From Aphanomyces cochlioides (taxonomy: Eukaryota > Oomycota > Saprolegniomycetes > Saprolegniales > Verrucalvaceae): a stretch of 64,000 nt of DNA. A program made the translations under genes and the position numbers. The DNA is taken from assembly GCA_019828595.1 (NCBI GenBank), contig JAHQRK010000001.1, positions 62,001-126,000 on the forward strand, read 5' to 3'. Numbering within the stretch: the stretch's first letter is position 1; every line of letters begins with the position of its first letter. The notes beneath the pieces were generated by a model. The model searched no databases. It was given only the letters and a program-made list of their open reading frames with translations, and had not been told where the DNA came from. This document shows positions 34,179 through 44,995 of this stretch, in pieces.

Positions 34179-34455
34179 ATGGCGGAAGTCACGCTGCATT
34201 GCGCGGTTTATGGCGAGCGAAGCAATTGTGTTTCCCGTGAAGATCGCGCTCGATGCGGAAGTGAGCGAGCTGCAGCAGGCGATCGTTCGCGAGAAGAAAG
34301 ACGTCAATGGTCTCTTCAAAGTAGATCCAAGCTTTTTGTCTCTGTACTTGGCGAAAACAAAGGACGGCGAGGATACCATGTGGATGATGCATGATGACAA
34401 AACGGAAAGCTTTTTGCGCAGTGGTGTTGAAACTGGTTACGTCAAGATGCTTTAA
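34179..34455 (+). pseudogene. Crinkler (CRN) effector N-terminus, frameshifted and truncated
   Basis: About 90 codons resemble the translocation domain of oomycete Crinkler effectors: a start MAEVTLHCAVYGE, a ubiquitin-like segment (FPVKIALDAEVSELQ) and LSLYLAK, a variant of the LFLAK/LYLAK motif, about residue 50. One base is off between the start and the FPVKI part (near 34220), and a TAA ends it at 34455. No C-terminal effector domain is attached; a gypsy fragment follows directly. Such effectors act in host cells after uptake; this one is broken. Confidence 0.72.
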
Positions 34456-34469
34456 AAACTCATGCTACT

Positions 34470-37400
34470 GGACCAGTCACAGTAGCAACCGCGACTCAAA
34501 TCCCTCCACGATCCTTCCAATGGATCACGTGCTCTGCGGGATCAGACTTACCAACTTCGACCACTATACTCGTCGAACCCACCAAGTCGGCTCTACTACA
34601 CGCCGCAGCTGTCTTATATCGCACAAATCCATCACGGACTGTACTCCTTGAAGTCGCTAATCCTTCCGACTCGCCAATCCATCTTCCTGCTCATGCGATC
34701 CTTGGCACATGGATGACGTTACCTCGTGATCACATGGAATCAACCTTCGACTCACGCACACAACCAGACAACGGTCAATCCTCACATACTACAGATGAAC
34801 CCAGGAGGGTCCTCACTCAAATCGGGGTCCCGGCGTTGTCTGCCCTGTGCAATCGGAGACGACTCCGACTAAAGAACTACCTATCGACTGGACTGACTCA
34901 AGTCTCAGCATCGATCAACGCGAACTCTTACGCAAGACTCTCATGAAGTTCTCCGACATATTCGTCGACTCATCCAAAACCCCCGGACGGACTCACCTGA
35001 TCGAATTCAGCATCGACACGGGCAATAACGCTCCGATCCGAAGCGTACCATATCGGACTTCGAGGCAGAAGGCGACATTATGGAGGCGGAACTCAACCAA
35101 TACCTGGATCTAGGACTGATCCGACCCTCGAAGAGTCCCTGGTCAAGTCCAGTGCTTATGTTCCGCAAGCCAGATGGATCGATACGCTTCTGTATCGACT
35201 ACCGCAAACTCAACAGCATCACAGTGAAAGACTCTTACCCTATGCCTCGGATCGACGATCTACTAAACGTCCTTGGCAGAGCCAAACTCTTCTCCACTAT
35301 GGACATTGCGTCGGGATATTGGAATGTCCCGATGGCTAAAGACAGTATTGAGAAGACAGCGTTCACATGCAAGTATGGACTCTACGAATGGCTCGTCATG
35401 CCCTTCGGACTCTGCAACGCAGTCCCATGTTTCGAGAGATTTATGGAACACATCCTGATTGACTACAAATGGCGAACTTGCCTAGTCTATCTAGACGATT
35501 GCATCGTTTACAGCGAAGACTTTGGATCGCATTTGATCCGACTCAGTCAAGTCCTTACTAAATTCAGAGAAGCTGGATTCAAACTCAAGATGTCAAAGTG
35601 CAAATGGGGTCGATCATCAGTTCCATTCTTAGGACACATTGTCACACCAGCTGGAATTCTCCCGAATCCTGAGAAAATCAAGTCAGTCCTCCGCGTCAAA
35701 GCACTCAAAGATGCCTCGGAAGTCCGCGCATTCTTGGGACTCGCTGGTTATTTCCGTCGATTCGTACGCGACTTCTCTAAGATCGCTGCACCCTTGACCA
35801 ACTTACTAACGGCCGAGCAATTCTTCTGGTCAACCGCATGTGACGAGGTGCTCGAAAGTCTCAAACGCAGTCTAGTCTCTCCACCGATCCTGGCTCACCC
35901 CGATTTCGATCTACCTTTCTCGATCTGGGTTGACGCTAGTCACATAGCAGTCGGTGCAGTCCGCATGCAAAAACAGCAAGGCAAGAATCGCGTCATCGCC
36001 TATTCCAGTCAATCCTTGACAAAGGCTCAACAAAAATGGATCTCGAAAGAAATGGGGATCTCTGAGATCGAATGTTGGGGAATCGTATGGGCGACTCGAA
36101 AGTTCCGACCTTATATCGATCGCAGACACTTTGACATTTATACCGATCACGAAGCCCTGACTTGGCTCTTCAATACCGGATCGCGCTCAGGAAACCACAA
36201 ACTCGCCCGATGGGCCATGGAGATTCAAGGACTCGATTATACTGTCATCCATCGACCCGGCGAACTCAACGGGGCCGCTGACGGATTATCTCGACTCGCA
36301 GTCTGCCCTATCCAAACTCGACGCATGAGTCGCCTTAACAGTGCTCCCGTTAACCTACAACCATCACTGACACAAGAAGGATCTACGCCTGACCCGACTG
36401 ACTCTAACACATCAGCCGCTCAGTCCACGCGATTCCAGAATCCTCAACAATCACCCAATCCCAGAGTTATCACGACTCCTATGGAACTCTTCGACCGACG
36501 AGGTCGTCCATCACCTCGACTTCACAATGAACAAGCTAAGGACCCATGGATCGTAGCCCTACGAGCCTACCTAGAGGATGGCGCGATCCCCCTCGATTCT
36601 TACATACAAAACTTGATTGTCCGCAACAGTCAGCAATACCTTATGCAACAAGGCATCATTTGCCGCTACGTCACTATCAAGACTCCGTTGAGAAACCCCG
36701 AACTTATCATTGTTCCGGTGATCCCGCACTCCTTAGTCGAGGAAGTCCTATATGCAAGTCAAGCATCTCCTGTCGCTGGACACCTCGGACTCATGAAAAC
36801 GCGCGAGCGGATCCGTCGGACTGCCTACTGGTTGTATTGGCAACTCGATTGCAAGGACTACGTCTCGAAATGTCCCGACTGCAATCGTGCCAAGGGCGGT
36901 CGACCCTGGAGACAAGATCCGATGCAAAGGATGCCGATCTATTCACTACGAGGTCCCTTCGGTCTATTGGTTGTCGACGCATTGGGTCCCTTGCCCACAA
37001 CGAACCGCGGCAACAAATACATCTTGGTCTTTGCTGACTACTTTACACGATGGGCCGAAGCTTTCCCAGTTGCGGATCTAAAGACCTCGACTTTCTCCAG
37101 AGTTCTGATCGACAAAGTCTTGTGCCGATTCGGGATTCCGGACAAAATTCTCTCCGATCGAGGATCTAACTTTGTCTCTGAACTCGCGACCACGATGTAC
37201 ACAACCCTCGGGATCCACAAACTCGCCAGCGCCCCTTATCACCCTCAGGGCCAGGGTCTAGTCGAACGGTTCAATCACAGAGATCGTCCAGATGATGAAG
37301 ATCTATGTCAACGATCACCATACAGACTGGGATACTTACCTACCCAGGCTACTTTTTGCCTATCGAACCGCACACCACGAAACTCTTGGCGACTCACCTT

Positions 37401-38200
37401 ACTTCTGCCTCTTCGTTCGGGACCCAACCTTACCTCTCGACTTAGCCTTCCTTAACTCCGATCCCGCTTGGAAGTCCGACGATCTTCCTCAATACAAGCG
37501 CCGACTCTCCTCATCATGGAAGGAAATGAGACGACTTGTCGAGAATCAGATGGTCTCGGGACAGAACAAAAGTGCAGCAGCGAAATCTGATCAGAAACCG
37601 ATCTCCTTTGACGATCAGTCCGCAGTCTGGGTCTACAAGTACTTCTCGAAGTCGACCAACCCTGACGACAAGCGGACTCCCAAGCTAGCGACTCACTGGC
37701 ACGGCCCATATCGAATCGATCGCAAAATGGGACCCAACACGTACAAGATCGACATCCCGACTGACCCGGACAAGATCGTCACGGTCAATGTGGACCGTCT
37801 AAAGCCTTTCAAAGGTTACTATTCCAGACCTTTCAACGAGGAAGTCCCTGAGAATGAGTCGCCTCTCGACGACTTTACGATCGACTGTCTACCCAGATCT
37901 AGCTTCATAGATCGCGTCGATTACAGCGACGGGGACGTCGCTTACACCTCCGTCGACTCGCCAATCCACAAGATCTGTGACAAACGTCGGCTACCTAACA
38001 CTCGCGAACCCGATTATCTCGTTGAGCATGTCGACGGCTACAAATACTGGATTCACGCCTCCAAGTTATCAGACTACCGCTCCTACGTTGACAACTTCGA
38101 GAACTCACTACGCATGGACAAGGGACTGCCCCCTCTGAGGCGATCCCCGCGATTTGCCGACTTGGACAAAAAAACTCGATCCATGGACATCTATCATTAG
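34470..38200 (+). pseudogene. gypsy Pol (RT-RNase H-integrase), three frameshifts
   Basis: Linker sequence with IPPRSFQWI is read in frame to about 34845, then two shifts (about 34845 and 35060) lead into the 791-codon ORF at 35080-37455. RT has the KPDGSIRFCIDYRKLN and YLDDCIVYS motifs (about 35485). RNase H has IWVDAS and TDHEALTWLF. Integrase has a HLG...CPDC zinc region and D-D-E residues in VVDALGP, LSDRGSNF and GLVERFN (about 36970, 37153, 37255). A third shift after VERFN leads to the 302-codon ORF at 37292-38200 with WHGPYRI and a chromodomain-like EPDYLVEHVDGYKYWI. It would copy and integrate the element; the shifts make it dead. Confidence 0.88.
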
Positions 38201-38346
38201 AGTCCCCTACATTACCAACTCTGTCTAGCGTCTACTATCTCACGCTACCCTGAACTCCGAACGTGGACGCCTCGAACACAAACCAAATCACAAATGAACT
38301 GAATCAAATTTATTACGACTTACGACTACAAGTCCGCACTAAGTCG

Positions 38347-39929
38347 CTAGATCACCTGCGGACCCTCCCCTGGGCGAAAACCAGTCGCATCGGATCCGGC
38401 CAACTCGAGGTTCGTTTCGCGATCCAAGACTTGCAGGCGATTGGGGCTGCCGACCCAACGCCCGACGTAATTCGGCTCGTGAATTTGCTGCCGTTGAAGA
38501 AAGTCTGGCATCGGGTGGATCCCTTCGGGGTAGTTGACGTGAGGAAATGGATCAGTACGATTCTCGCCGACCCCGGCCATCACACCTTGCACCAAATCGT
38601 TGACCCAGGGACTCTTGTGCGTGTCTTGTCCGTGCAACCACATGACGGAGATCCAACTCCAAAACTGCCCTTGGCGGCGACCCGCGGCGGTATCCATCAT
38701 TAGCTGCCGAAGCGAGTCTGGTGGCAAAATTTGGGGAAAACTAGGAAAATCAGGCCAACGCTTCTTGCCTTCCGACTCGAGGTAGTGGATCGCCTCGGCG
38801 GAACTCGCCTTCTTGACCAAACGCAGGATCTCCAACGAATGCAGTCCGACTTCGGCCGGCCTATACGGATGCACGTTATACAACAAGAAGTGGAAGACTT
38901 TGTCCTTCTCAATTGCATGTAAGGCGTTAGCCAGACGACGGAAGGCCCGCTTCGCCCCTTCGAGTCCGCTCTTGCAAAAGTTCACAGACTTATGGACCTA
39001 TATCATCACATCAGCGATCGTCATGCGTCGAGGACTTACATTCCAACCAGGACTCGTATAGGCCCCAGTCCCCAACCAGAAGAATCGCTCCCAGATTCGG
39101 CGCCCGTAATCGACCCACCATGACGTAGCGACTGATTCCATTCCCGCTGGGCCGGAGATGTCCCTGGCAAGAACGATTGGAAGTTGTCTACCCATTGTTC
39201 CCACGGACTCAAACCACGGACTTCGAGGTATTTCAGATGGAACCCCCATTGAGATTCGGGAAATGCCGAAGATCTGCTAACCAGCCTCGTCGATCACGAT
39301 TTCCGGCTCGCTGGGTCTTGCTCTTTTGGCCTTCCGCTCTTCGGACGCATCGTCTTCCGGCTCATCTAAGACGAATAGTCAAAATCCACTCGGTTAACCC
39401 TGCTTACCATCCGATCCACCCCCGGACAAATCAAGCAAAACACTCTGGCCCTGCACCGCAGACTCTTCCTGGCGTGTTGACTTCGGCATGCTCAGAGGGG
39501 GCAGTACGCCCGCCTTCTGGACTCGATACATCATTGCGTGGGCCTCCAACATGTCGATCCACGCATCGTTTCCTTTCATTTGATCCGCGACGTAGTCCAC
39601 GAACTCTGATACCAAGTCAGGACTAGGCATCGCTCGAGCCACAGACTCGGCCTTCAGACTCTCTTCAGACTCTCTTGGATCTGCTTCTGTTCGTCGAGCA
39701 GACCGTTGGACTTGACAACCATTTCGGTCAACATTTGACGGACCTGTTCCGTCGTGGCGATCGAAGAGCGGACCGCCTTCAGGGAGTCCCTAATGGCGTC
39801 CTGAGGGACAGATTTGGTCGACAACGTTTTCTTACTCATCACTCGCCGTTCCTTGTTGCGAAATGAATCGCTTGGACCTGACTCCACTCCAGGACCAGAC
39901 ATGTCCGGACAAGCCAACGATCTACCCAA
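38347..39929 (-). pseudogene. Antisense ORF region behind gypsy pol, broken
   Basis: On the minus strand four ORFs in different frames line up (39929-39654, 39642-39394, 39249-38998, 38985-38347), sharing the base usage of the element. The first has a coiled-coil-like stretch (TEQVRQMLTEMVVKSN), the later ones are Trp-rich (WWVDYGRRIWERFFWLG) and basic. No domain is recognised. The layout suggests one ancestral antisense gene of about 500 codons between pol and the 3' LTR, now frameshifted; it might be a Gag- or Env-like accessory gene, but I have no evidence for a function. Confidence 0.5.
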
Positions 39930-40104
39930 TCTAGTCGATCCATTTGTGCGATTCGCGATTCTATTGGGTCCCTACCGACTACCCTATCTACCGACTCACT
40001 TCAAGCGCATCAAGTCGCTTGACTTGATTGACTGCCATCAACCCGTTGATGGATCGAGTCTTCCAACCGTCCCAACTTGCGTTCGTCATGAGGGTCGAAA
40101 CTGA

Positions 40105-40385
40105 CCAGGGGGGCTTATGACGGTTGAGCCTCGATCGTTGATTGTCAAACTCATGGATCATCCCACTCAGGTGATCCCTTTCACATCGCTAAGATTCTAT
40201 TCGACCTAGCGTCCTCGAACTCACGATCCTTCCATATTAGATGTTTAGATTCTTAGATAGCTATGTATCTCACTTCTCATTCTGCTCGACTACTCCTAAC
40301 TCGGTTAATCTACACTACCTATGTTAGTCTCGTTCCCCTTCCGATCCTGGTGCAGAGTCCTTGGCTAAAATCGAGGATATTCGGT
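40105..40385 (+). repeat. Polypurine tract and putative 3' LTR of plus-strand gypsy
   Basis: A short purine tract (accagggggg, about 40106-40116) is followed by ttatgacggttgagcc, a candidate LTR start. The end near 40385 is inferred from the change in base composition. No second LTR exists in the window to confirm it. Confidence 0.4.
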
Positions 40386-40577
40386 TCCTGCGAAGTCCAA
40401 ACGTCTGGACCTTCGATTCTTTTTGTGCGTCATCGCTATCCCCGCGACCGTCACACTGCTTTCTTGAAAAACGTCGGTAATGCAACTCGAGATCCACATG
40501 CTGTTTTGGGAGCGATTCCCACCGGTGAATTGGAAAAGTACGTCAAGGAGTATGAAGGCAACATGGCGGATGCATAG
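40386..40577 (+). pseudogene. Orphan coding fragment after the gypsy element
   Basis: About 64 codons (FGSCEVQTSGPSILFVRHRYP ... YVKEYEGNMADA, stop at 40577) with host-like composition directly after the element. It could be the C-terminus of the CRN gene whose start is at 34179, if the element landed in that gene, but there is no sequence proof. I do not recognise the domain. Confidence 0.35.
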
Positions 40578-41300
40578 AAACGAATCTCCTCGTCGGTCTC
40601 CAACAAAATGTCAAAGCGATTGCAACTGCATTTGACGTCGAAACAGAAATTCCGCTATTCATATGCTAGTAGACAATTCATCAATTGACGTAATTGTCTC
40701 TCGTACCTTTCTACTTTACTTGTTGCCCGCCCAACTTGAACCTCATAAAAATTATTGACACTACTCCTTCTGCCATAAATGGTGGCCTTATTGATAGCGC
40801 TCTGGTCTCAGACGAAGCACGTTCCGCAAGATCTCTATCCTCAGAATCAATTTGAAAACCAAGCATCTAATATGCTTTCGCGGTGGTCGACTGCCATGAT
40901 TTGAAGACACGCAAATAGAATTGGGCCTTTCAAAATTTTCTGTTGAAACGTACACGTCGCACTATTAATAACAACTCTCACATTTCTCCCACACCCAGAC
41001 GATGAACAACGGAAGCTGACCGACATCTGGTCTTTGGAATGTGTGTTCGACCACGCACATGAATACTGCTTGGCGACGACATGAAGAAATGGGAAGATTA
41101 GGGTAAGTTCATTCTTTGTGATGGGATCCTCTTGATCTCACTTTCTCCGATGCATGATTGAAATTGGACACCAAACCTTCCTTGAAGAGGATCTACGTCA
41201 AGGTGTCACTCATGGATTGTCAATATTGGCGGGTCGACAGCCTATCTAACTAGGAGAATGACGGCCCAACGAACTGACTGAAGTCTGTCTGAATGCAACC
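40578..41300. other. Intergenic region, nothing recognised
   Basis: About 0.7 kb without a supported gene or repeat. Confidence 0.5.
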
Positions 41301-41304
41301 AGTA

Positions 41305-41445
41305 AGAAGACACGTTCCTGCCAAGCTTGTCGACCACACTGCCAATGGAGCGTTGGCGACGAGCGCCAACAAGAGATCGAGGCAAACGCTGCAGTGAAGC
41401 TCACGACATTGACGGCAAACTTTGGGATATCTCAACGAGCTAATG
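41305..41445 (+). pseudogene. Relic of a pectin lyase 3' end
   Basis: Scattered blocks match the lyase end: ctgccaagcttgtcgacca, acgagcgccaacaagag, and gctgcagtgaagctcacga followed by ttgacggcaaactttggg. These correspond to the LPSLVDK, TSANK and AAKLT...TANFG segments, with large deletions between them. It shows that a lyase once lay some 13.5 kb from the nearest surviving copy. Confidence 0.7.
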
Positions 41446-44400
41446 TGCTTGATTTGTTTGTGCATTTTTATCTCGGTGACTCGGTCGCCTCCTTGTAATA
41501 TCGTAGCTCTTCCGCCTTGCAAAGCTACTCACGTCGTCGTCTTCTGCTTGGCTTCCAATTTCCACTTTGGCTTTTCTCTTCGGTGCATCCATTGTCACTT
41601 CAAGCAGCAAACTCATCTCATGGCCGACCCATCGAACAAGTTCATCTTCCTTCTTATTGTTCAAATCACCTTGCAACCGCCTGCAGGCTGCATAATGCTG
41701 TGTCACTTCTAATTCGTCACCCATTTTGAGCTTTTTCTCGAGATGGCCCAGACGTTGGTGGCAATTGAGTTGCCCCAGGACGTGATTACTCCACTCATAC
41801 AGAGTGAGGGCCTTTGTAAAGTCGGCATGAGCATCACGAAGGTTCCCCTGACGAGATGCAACCATGCCAGAACCAGTAAGGGCTGCTGCTTGTCCAGCTT
41901 TGTGCTCACCTGCGCGGTACAGCGAGAGAGCACTCTTGAATTGTAATTTAGCTTCATCAAGCTTGTTTTCTTGCACTAAAAGTGTTGCCCACAACTTGGT
42001 TAAATTGGCTTCAGCAATTTTGACGCCATTAGCTTTAGCGACTTTGAGCCCAAGTGTCACTGCTCGACAAGCCCCTTCATGTCGGCCGGCTAGGAAAAGT
42101 GTGTGAGCAAAATAGCATGCAAGGGAAGAAATAGCGGCGGCCCACTTGGAGTGTTTCTTCTTTTTCCGTGCTGTAGCTGGCTGTTCGCCCGACCCCGCAG
42201 TGGTCTCATCGGGGGTGGGAGGATTCTGGCTGTCTGAATCTTCGAGGTCTGAAGTCCTTTTGTTGTCCTCTGCGCTTTCAAACAAGTCCAGAGAGAGCCA
42301 CGAATTGGCTTCGTGGATATCTAGAATCATGTAGGCTGCGTTCGAGAAAGGAGAGAAGGTGCCAATGTATTGATAAGTCCACTGCATGGCCTTGGCAAAG
42401 TGCGAGGTCCATCGAGCTGCATCAGCAGGTGTGACCCACCGCCGCGCATAGCTTGTAATGAATGGAAAGGTTGAGAAAAGCAGTGATAGGCTCTGGAGGT
42501 CGGCATGTGAGAGCGTCTTCTGCAGCTTCTCCTCGGTTGACGATCGACTTCGCTCTTTTGCAGACTTGGTCATCGTGCGGGTTGATCCGCTGACAAATTC
42601 ACCGTAATGTTGTAGCGCAGAAAGTAGAGCTTCATGATGCACGTCCTTCTGTCTTGGCTTGCACTTCACAGGAAAGTGATGTCGCTTTTGCAGGAAAGAA
42701 TATCGGCAGAGAACCGATGCATGGCGTTCCCAGTCGCGGCCAAACATAACACGAAAGTCTGAGACAAGAGCACCAGCAGGAAGATAGCCTTGTAACGCCA
42801 GGAAGCGAAGTGTATCTGGGTCAGTCAGTGAACCGATGGCGACTTGGAGAGACGTCATGAGAGGTGGAAGCGATTGAGCTTGAGTACAAATCTCTTTCGT
42901 GAGTTCTGGTAATGTCTTATCATGAAGGAGTGATGCGCACAGCGAAATTGCCTGGGGATGACCGTCCAAGTAGGCCAAAAGTGGATGTTGGGCCAGTTCA
43001 GCATCGAGAGGCTGTGTCACTTCATCGGCGAAGTCGGATCGACGGAGAGTGCGAGGCGCTTTCTTCAGAAAGAGACGCGCAGCTACTTGTGGTGCCAGGC
43101 GGTTGAGATTTACAACCTTCTCATCAGCGACTTGAAGCGCCTAAACATCATGTAACAAACAAATATTTGGTCATAAGATCGAACCTGGCTGGATGTGATC
43201 AAGAGCTTGACACTTGGCGACTGAGCAAGGAGACCTAGCACAAATTGCTGAAGCGACGGCAGTGAAATATCCTCAGTGTGGTCAAGGACAACCAGAACGT
43301 GGCGGAGAATTGAATGGAGCGGTGCATTAACTGGCAGAGAGTCTTCGGCAAGCAGAGTTGAGCGGATTGAAGCCTCGATAGATTCGACAGTCGTGAGACC
43401 TCGCACGTTGCAAAAAAGGACACCATCGTCGAAGACTTGACGTTCTTGCATAAAATGGGCGATGCGGAGCGCGACTGTGCTTTTGCCAATGCCAGGAGCC
43501 CCGCGAAGAGTGACCAAACCACCAGGAGCTTGGATTAAGGAGGCGACCGTGTGGAGCTCCATCTCGCGACCGAGAATAAACTGCGGCAACGACGGCAATG
43601 TGTGCTTCTTATGGACGTTGTGAAGCTGGAGATTGAAGAATTTCCCGTGTGGAACGTCTTGAAAAAGAGGTTCAAACGTGCAGGTGCAATCTTGACGCCG
43701 CTCAGTTGATTCAGCAGCACAAGCACATGTCTGCAAGAGAACAAATTTGTCACTCTCAGCTTTTAGTTGTGCGGCGTCAGCTCGGACACGCGACTGAGCT
43801 ATAGAAAACGACTGCGGCACAGGTTTTCCGTGCAGAAGAGCATGGTAGAAGGCATGAGCAAAGATTATGCTGGTTTCGTCGAGAATTTTTTCGTTCTGTT
43901 TGACGCACACCTATAATACTAGCTGAGGTTGCATCGGCAGCAATAAGACGCACCACATGCTGTACACCCGCTCGGAGGAAGACTTCACCGACTTGGCGAG
44001 AATGACATGACGAGACAAACACTAGCTTGAGTGATGGAGACGGAAGGCCGCCACATAGAATCGACTGAAGCGTGGCGGAGTCAATGACATGTCCCAAGCC
44101 TGTGGAATTGCAGTCTTCAAAGACAAGTACGTCTTGCTGACCGGCACCGACACCACCGCCATGTCCGCTGAAGTGAAGAACAGTAGCGTTTCGATCAAGC
44201 ACCTTGCGAAGAGTATCGAGGGACATAACGCCGTGGATGGTGCGCAGAGCTCGATTAGCCTCGATAAAGATGCGCTGGAGTCGATGCTGCTCTTGCTTAA
44301 TATTGAGTTCAGGTAAAGGTACATAGCGCATGTCAGGTAATCGCAGGAGAAAGGGAGAAGCATGTAGGATGGCAACGTCAAGTTCTGTCGTGAGGAGTTG

Positions 44401-44616
44401 TTCCTGAGATAGACTCGGATCCGCCGAGACGAGACTCATGGTGTCGCTCATGAAGTCGGACTTTTCGCTGGATGGTGGGGAGTCGAGCATGTTCAACACG
44501 GCTCTTGCTTGCGATTGAATCGTCGCGAGGAACTCAGAGTACTCTTCCACGGTGACCATCGATGGAGCGTCAGATATCGAGTGGAGAAAGTGGCGGATAT
44601 CATCCAGGACCGTCAT
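41440..44616 (-). CDS. CHAT protease-NB-ARC-TPR (NLR-like STAND) protein
   Basis: Spliced from three exons (44616-43954, 43910-43185, 43140-41440) with GT-AG introns of 43 and 44 bp at 43911-43953 and 43141-43184; both splices restore family-consistent reading (HVV|CVKQNEK and TSSQ|ALQVADE). The product is 1029 aa. Residues about 75-290 are a CHAT caspase-like protease with the His in VLHFSGHGG (148-154) and the Cys in FVSSCHS (204). An NB-ARC/STAND ATPase follows with Walker A GAPGIGKST and Walker B LVVLDHTED, then a helical linker and TPR-like repeats (about 810-970, e.g. ACYFAHTLFLAGRHEGACRAV, TKLWATLLVQENKLDEAKLQFKSAL). The C-terminus is Lys/Arg-rich. By family, ligand sensing by the repeats would drive nucleotide-dependent oligomerisation and protease activation. 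Partner and substrate are unknown. Divergent from the VPS13-like gene. Confidence 0.85.
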
Positions 44617-44995
44617 GGCAGAGTGCTACTCGCCGTGCGCCTCCGATGCACGTTTCAATCGGCTCGTCTGTCGGCAGATGCATCGCTCTGATTGGCCAGT
44701 CCGAGTGCGGTTCGGTCCTGGATCTGATCCAGTGAACCGGTTCACTTGGTCCGGACCGCCACTTGAAGATGGACGCTGTTCTCTTTGTGGGTACGAGATG
44801 GTCCTTCCAACTGACGCCTGGAGATGAGATGCGTTTTACTGTGCAAAAAACGTCCTTTTGGCCTGTCAAATGGATTATCCGGATGATTATCCGGATTTCC
44901 AAGCGCAGAAAATCCACGAAAATCATTTCCCCAAACTTCCTCGCCTCATCTCATTGACTCCTGTCCCGTCGTGCCGCGCGTGAGATTGAAGGCAG
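44617..44995. other. Divergent promoter interval
   Basis: 379 bp between the starts of the CHAT-STAND gene (minus) and the VPS13-like gene (plus). It contains 'ctggatctgatccag' and 'tgaaccggttca' palindromes (about 44718-44745) and two 'ggattatccgg' words near 44872-44895. These are candidate regulatory sites only. Confidence 0.5.

Larger units (their letters stand above)
34463..40385 (+). mobile_element. Ty3/gypsy retrotransposon, plus strand, 5'-truncated
   Basis: From the protease-pol linker through RT, RNase H, integrase and a chromo-like tail (34470-38200), followed by an antisense ORF region and a purine tract plus putative 3' LTR near 40105-40385. No 5' LTR, gag or complete protease is present. 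The base composition (many gactc/gatcg words) is uniform through the element and unlike the neighbours. Element borders are approximate. Confidence 0.82.

Noticed and set aside
33678..34400. 240-codon minus-strand ORF
   Set aside because: It mixes MITE sequence, part of the STAND duplicate and antisense CRN sequence; only the middle is meaningful and is annotated as the duplicate.
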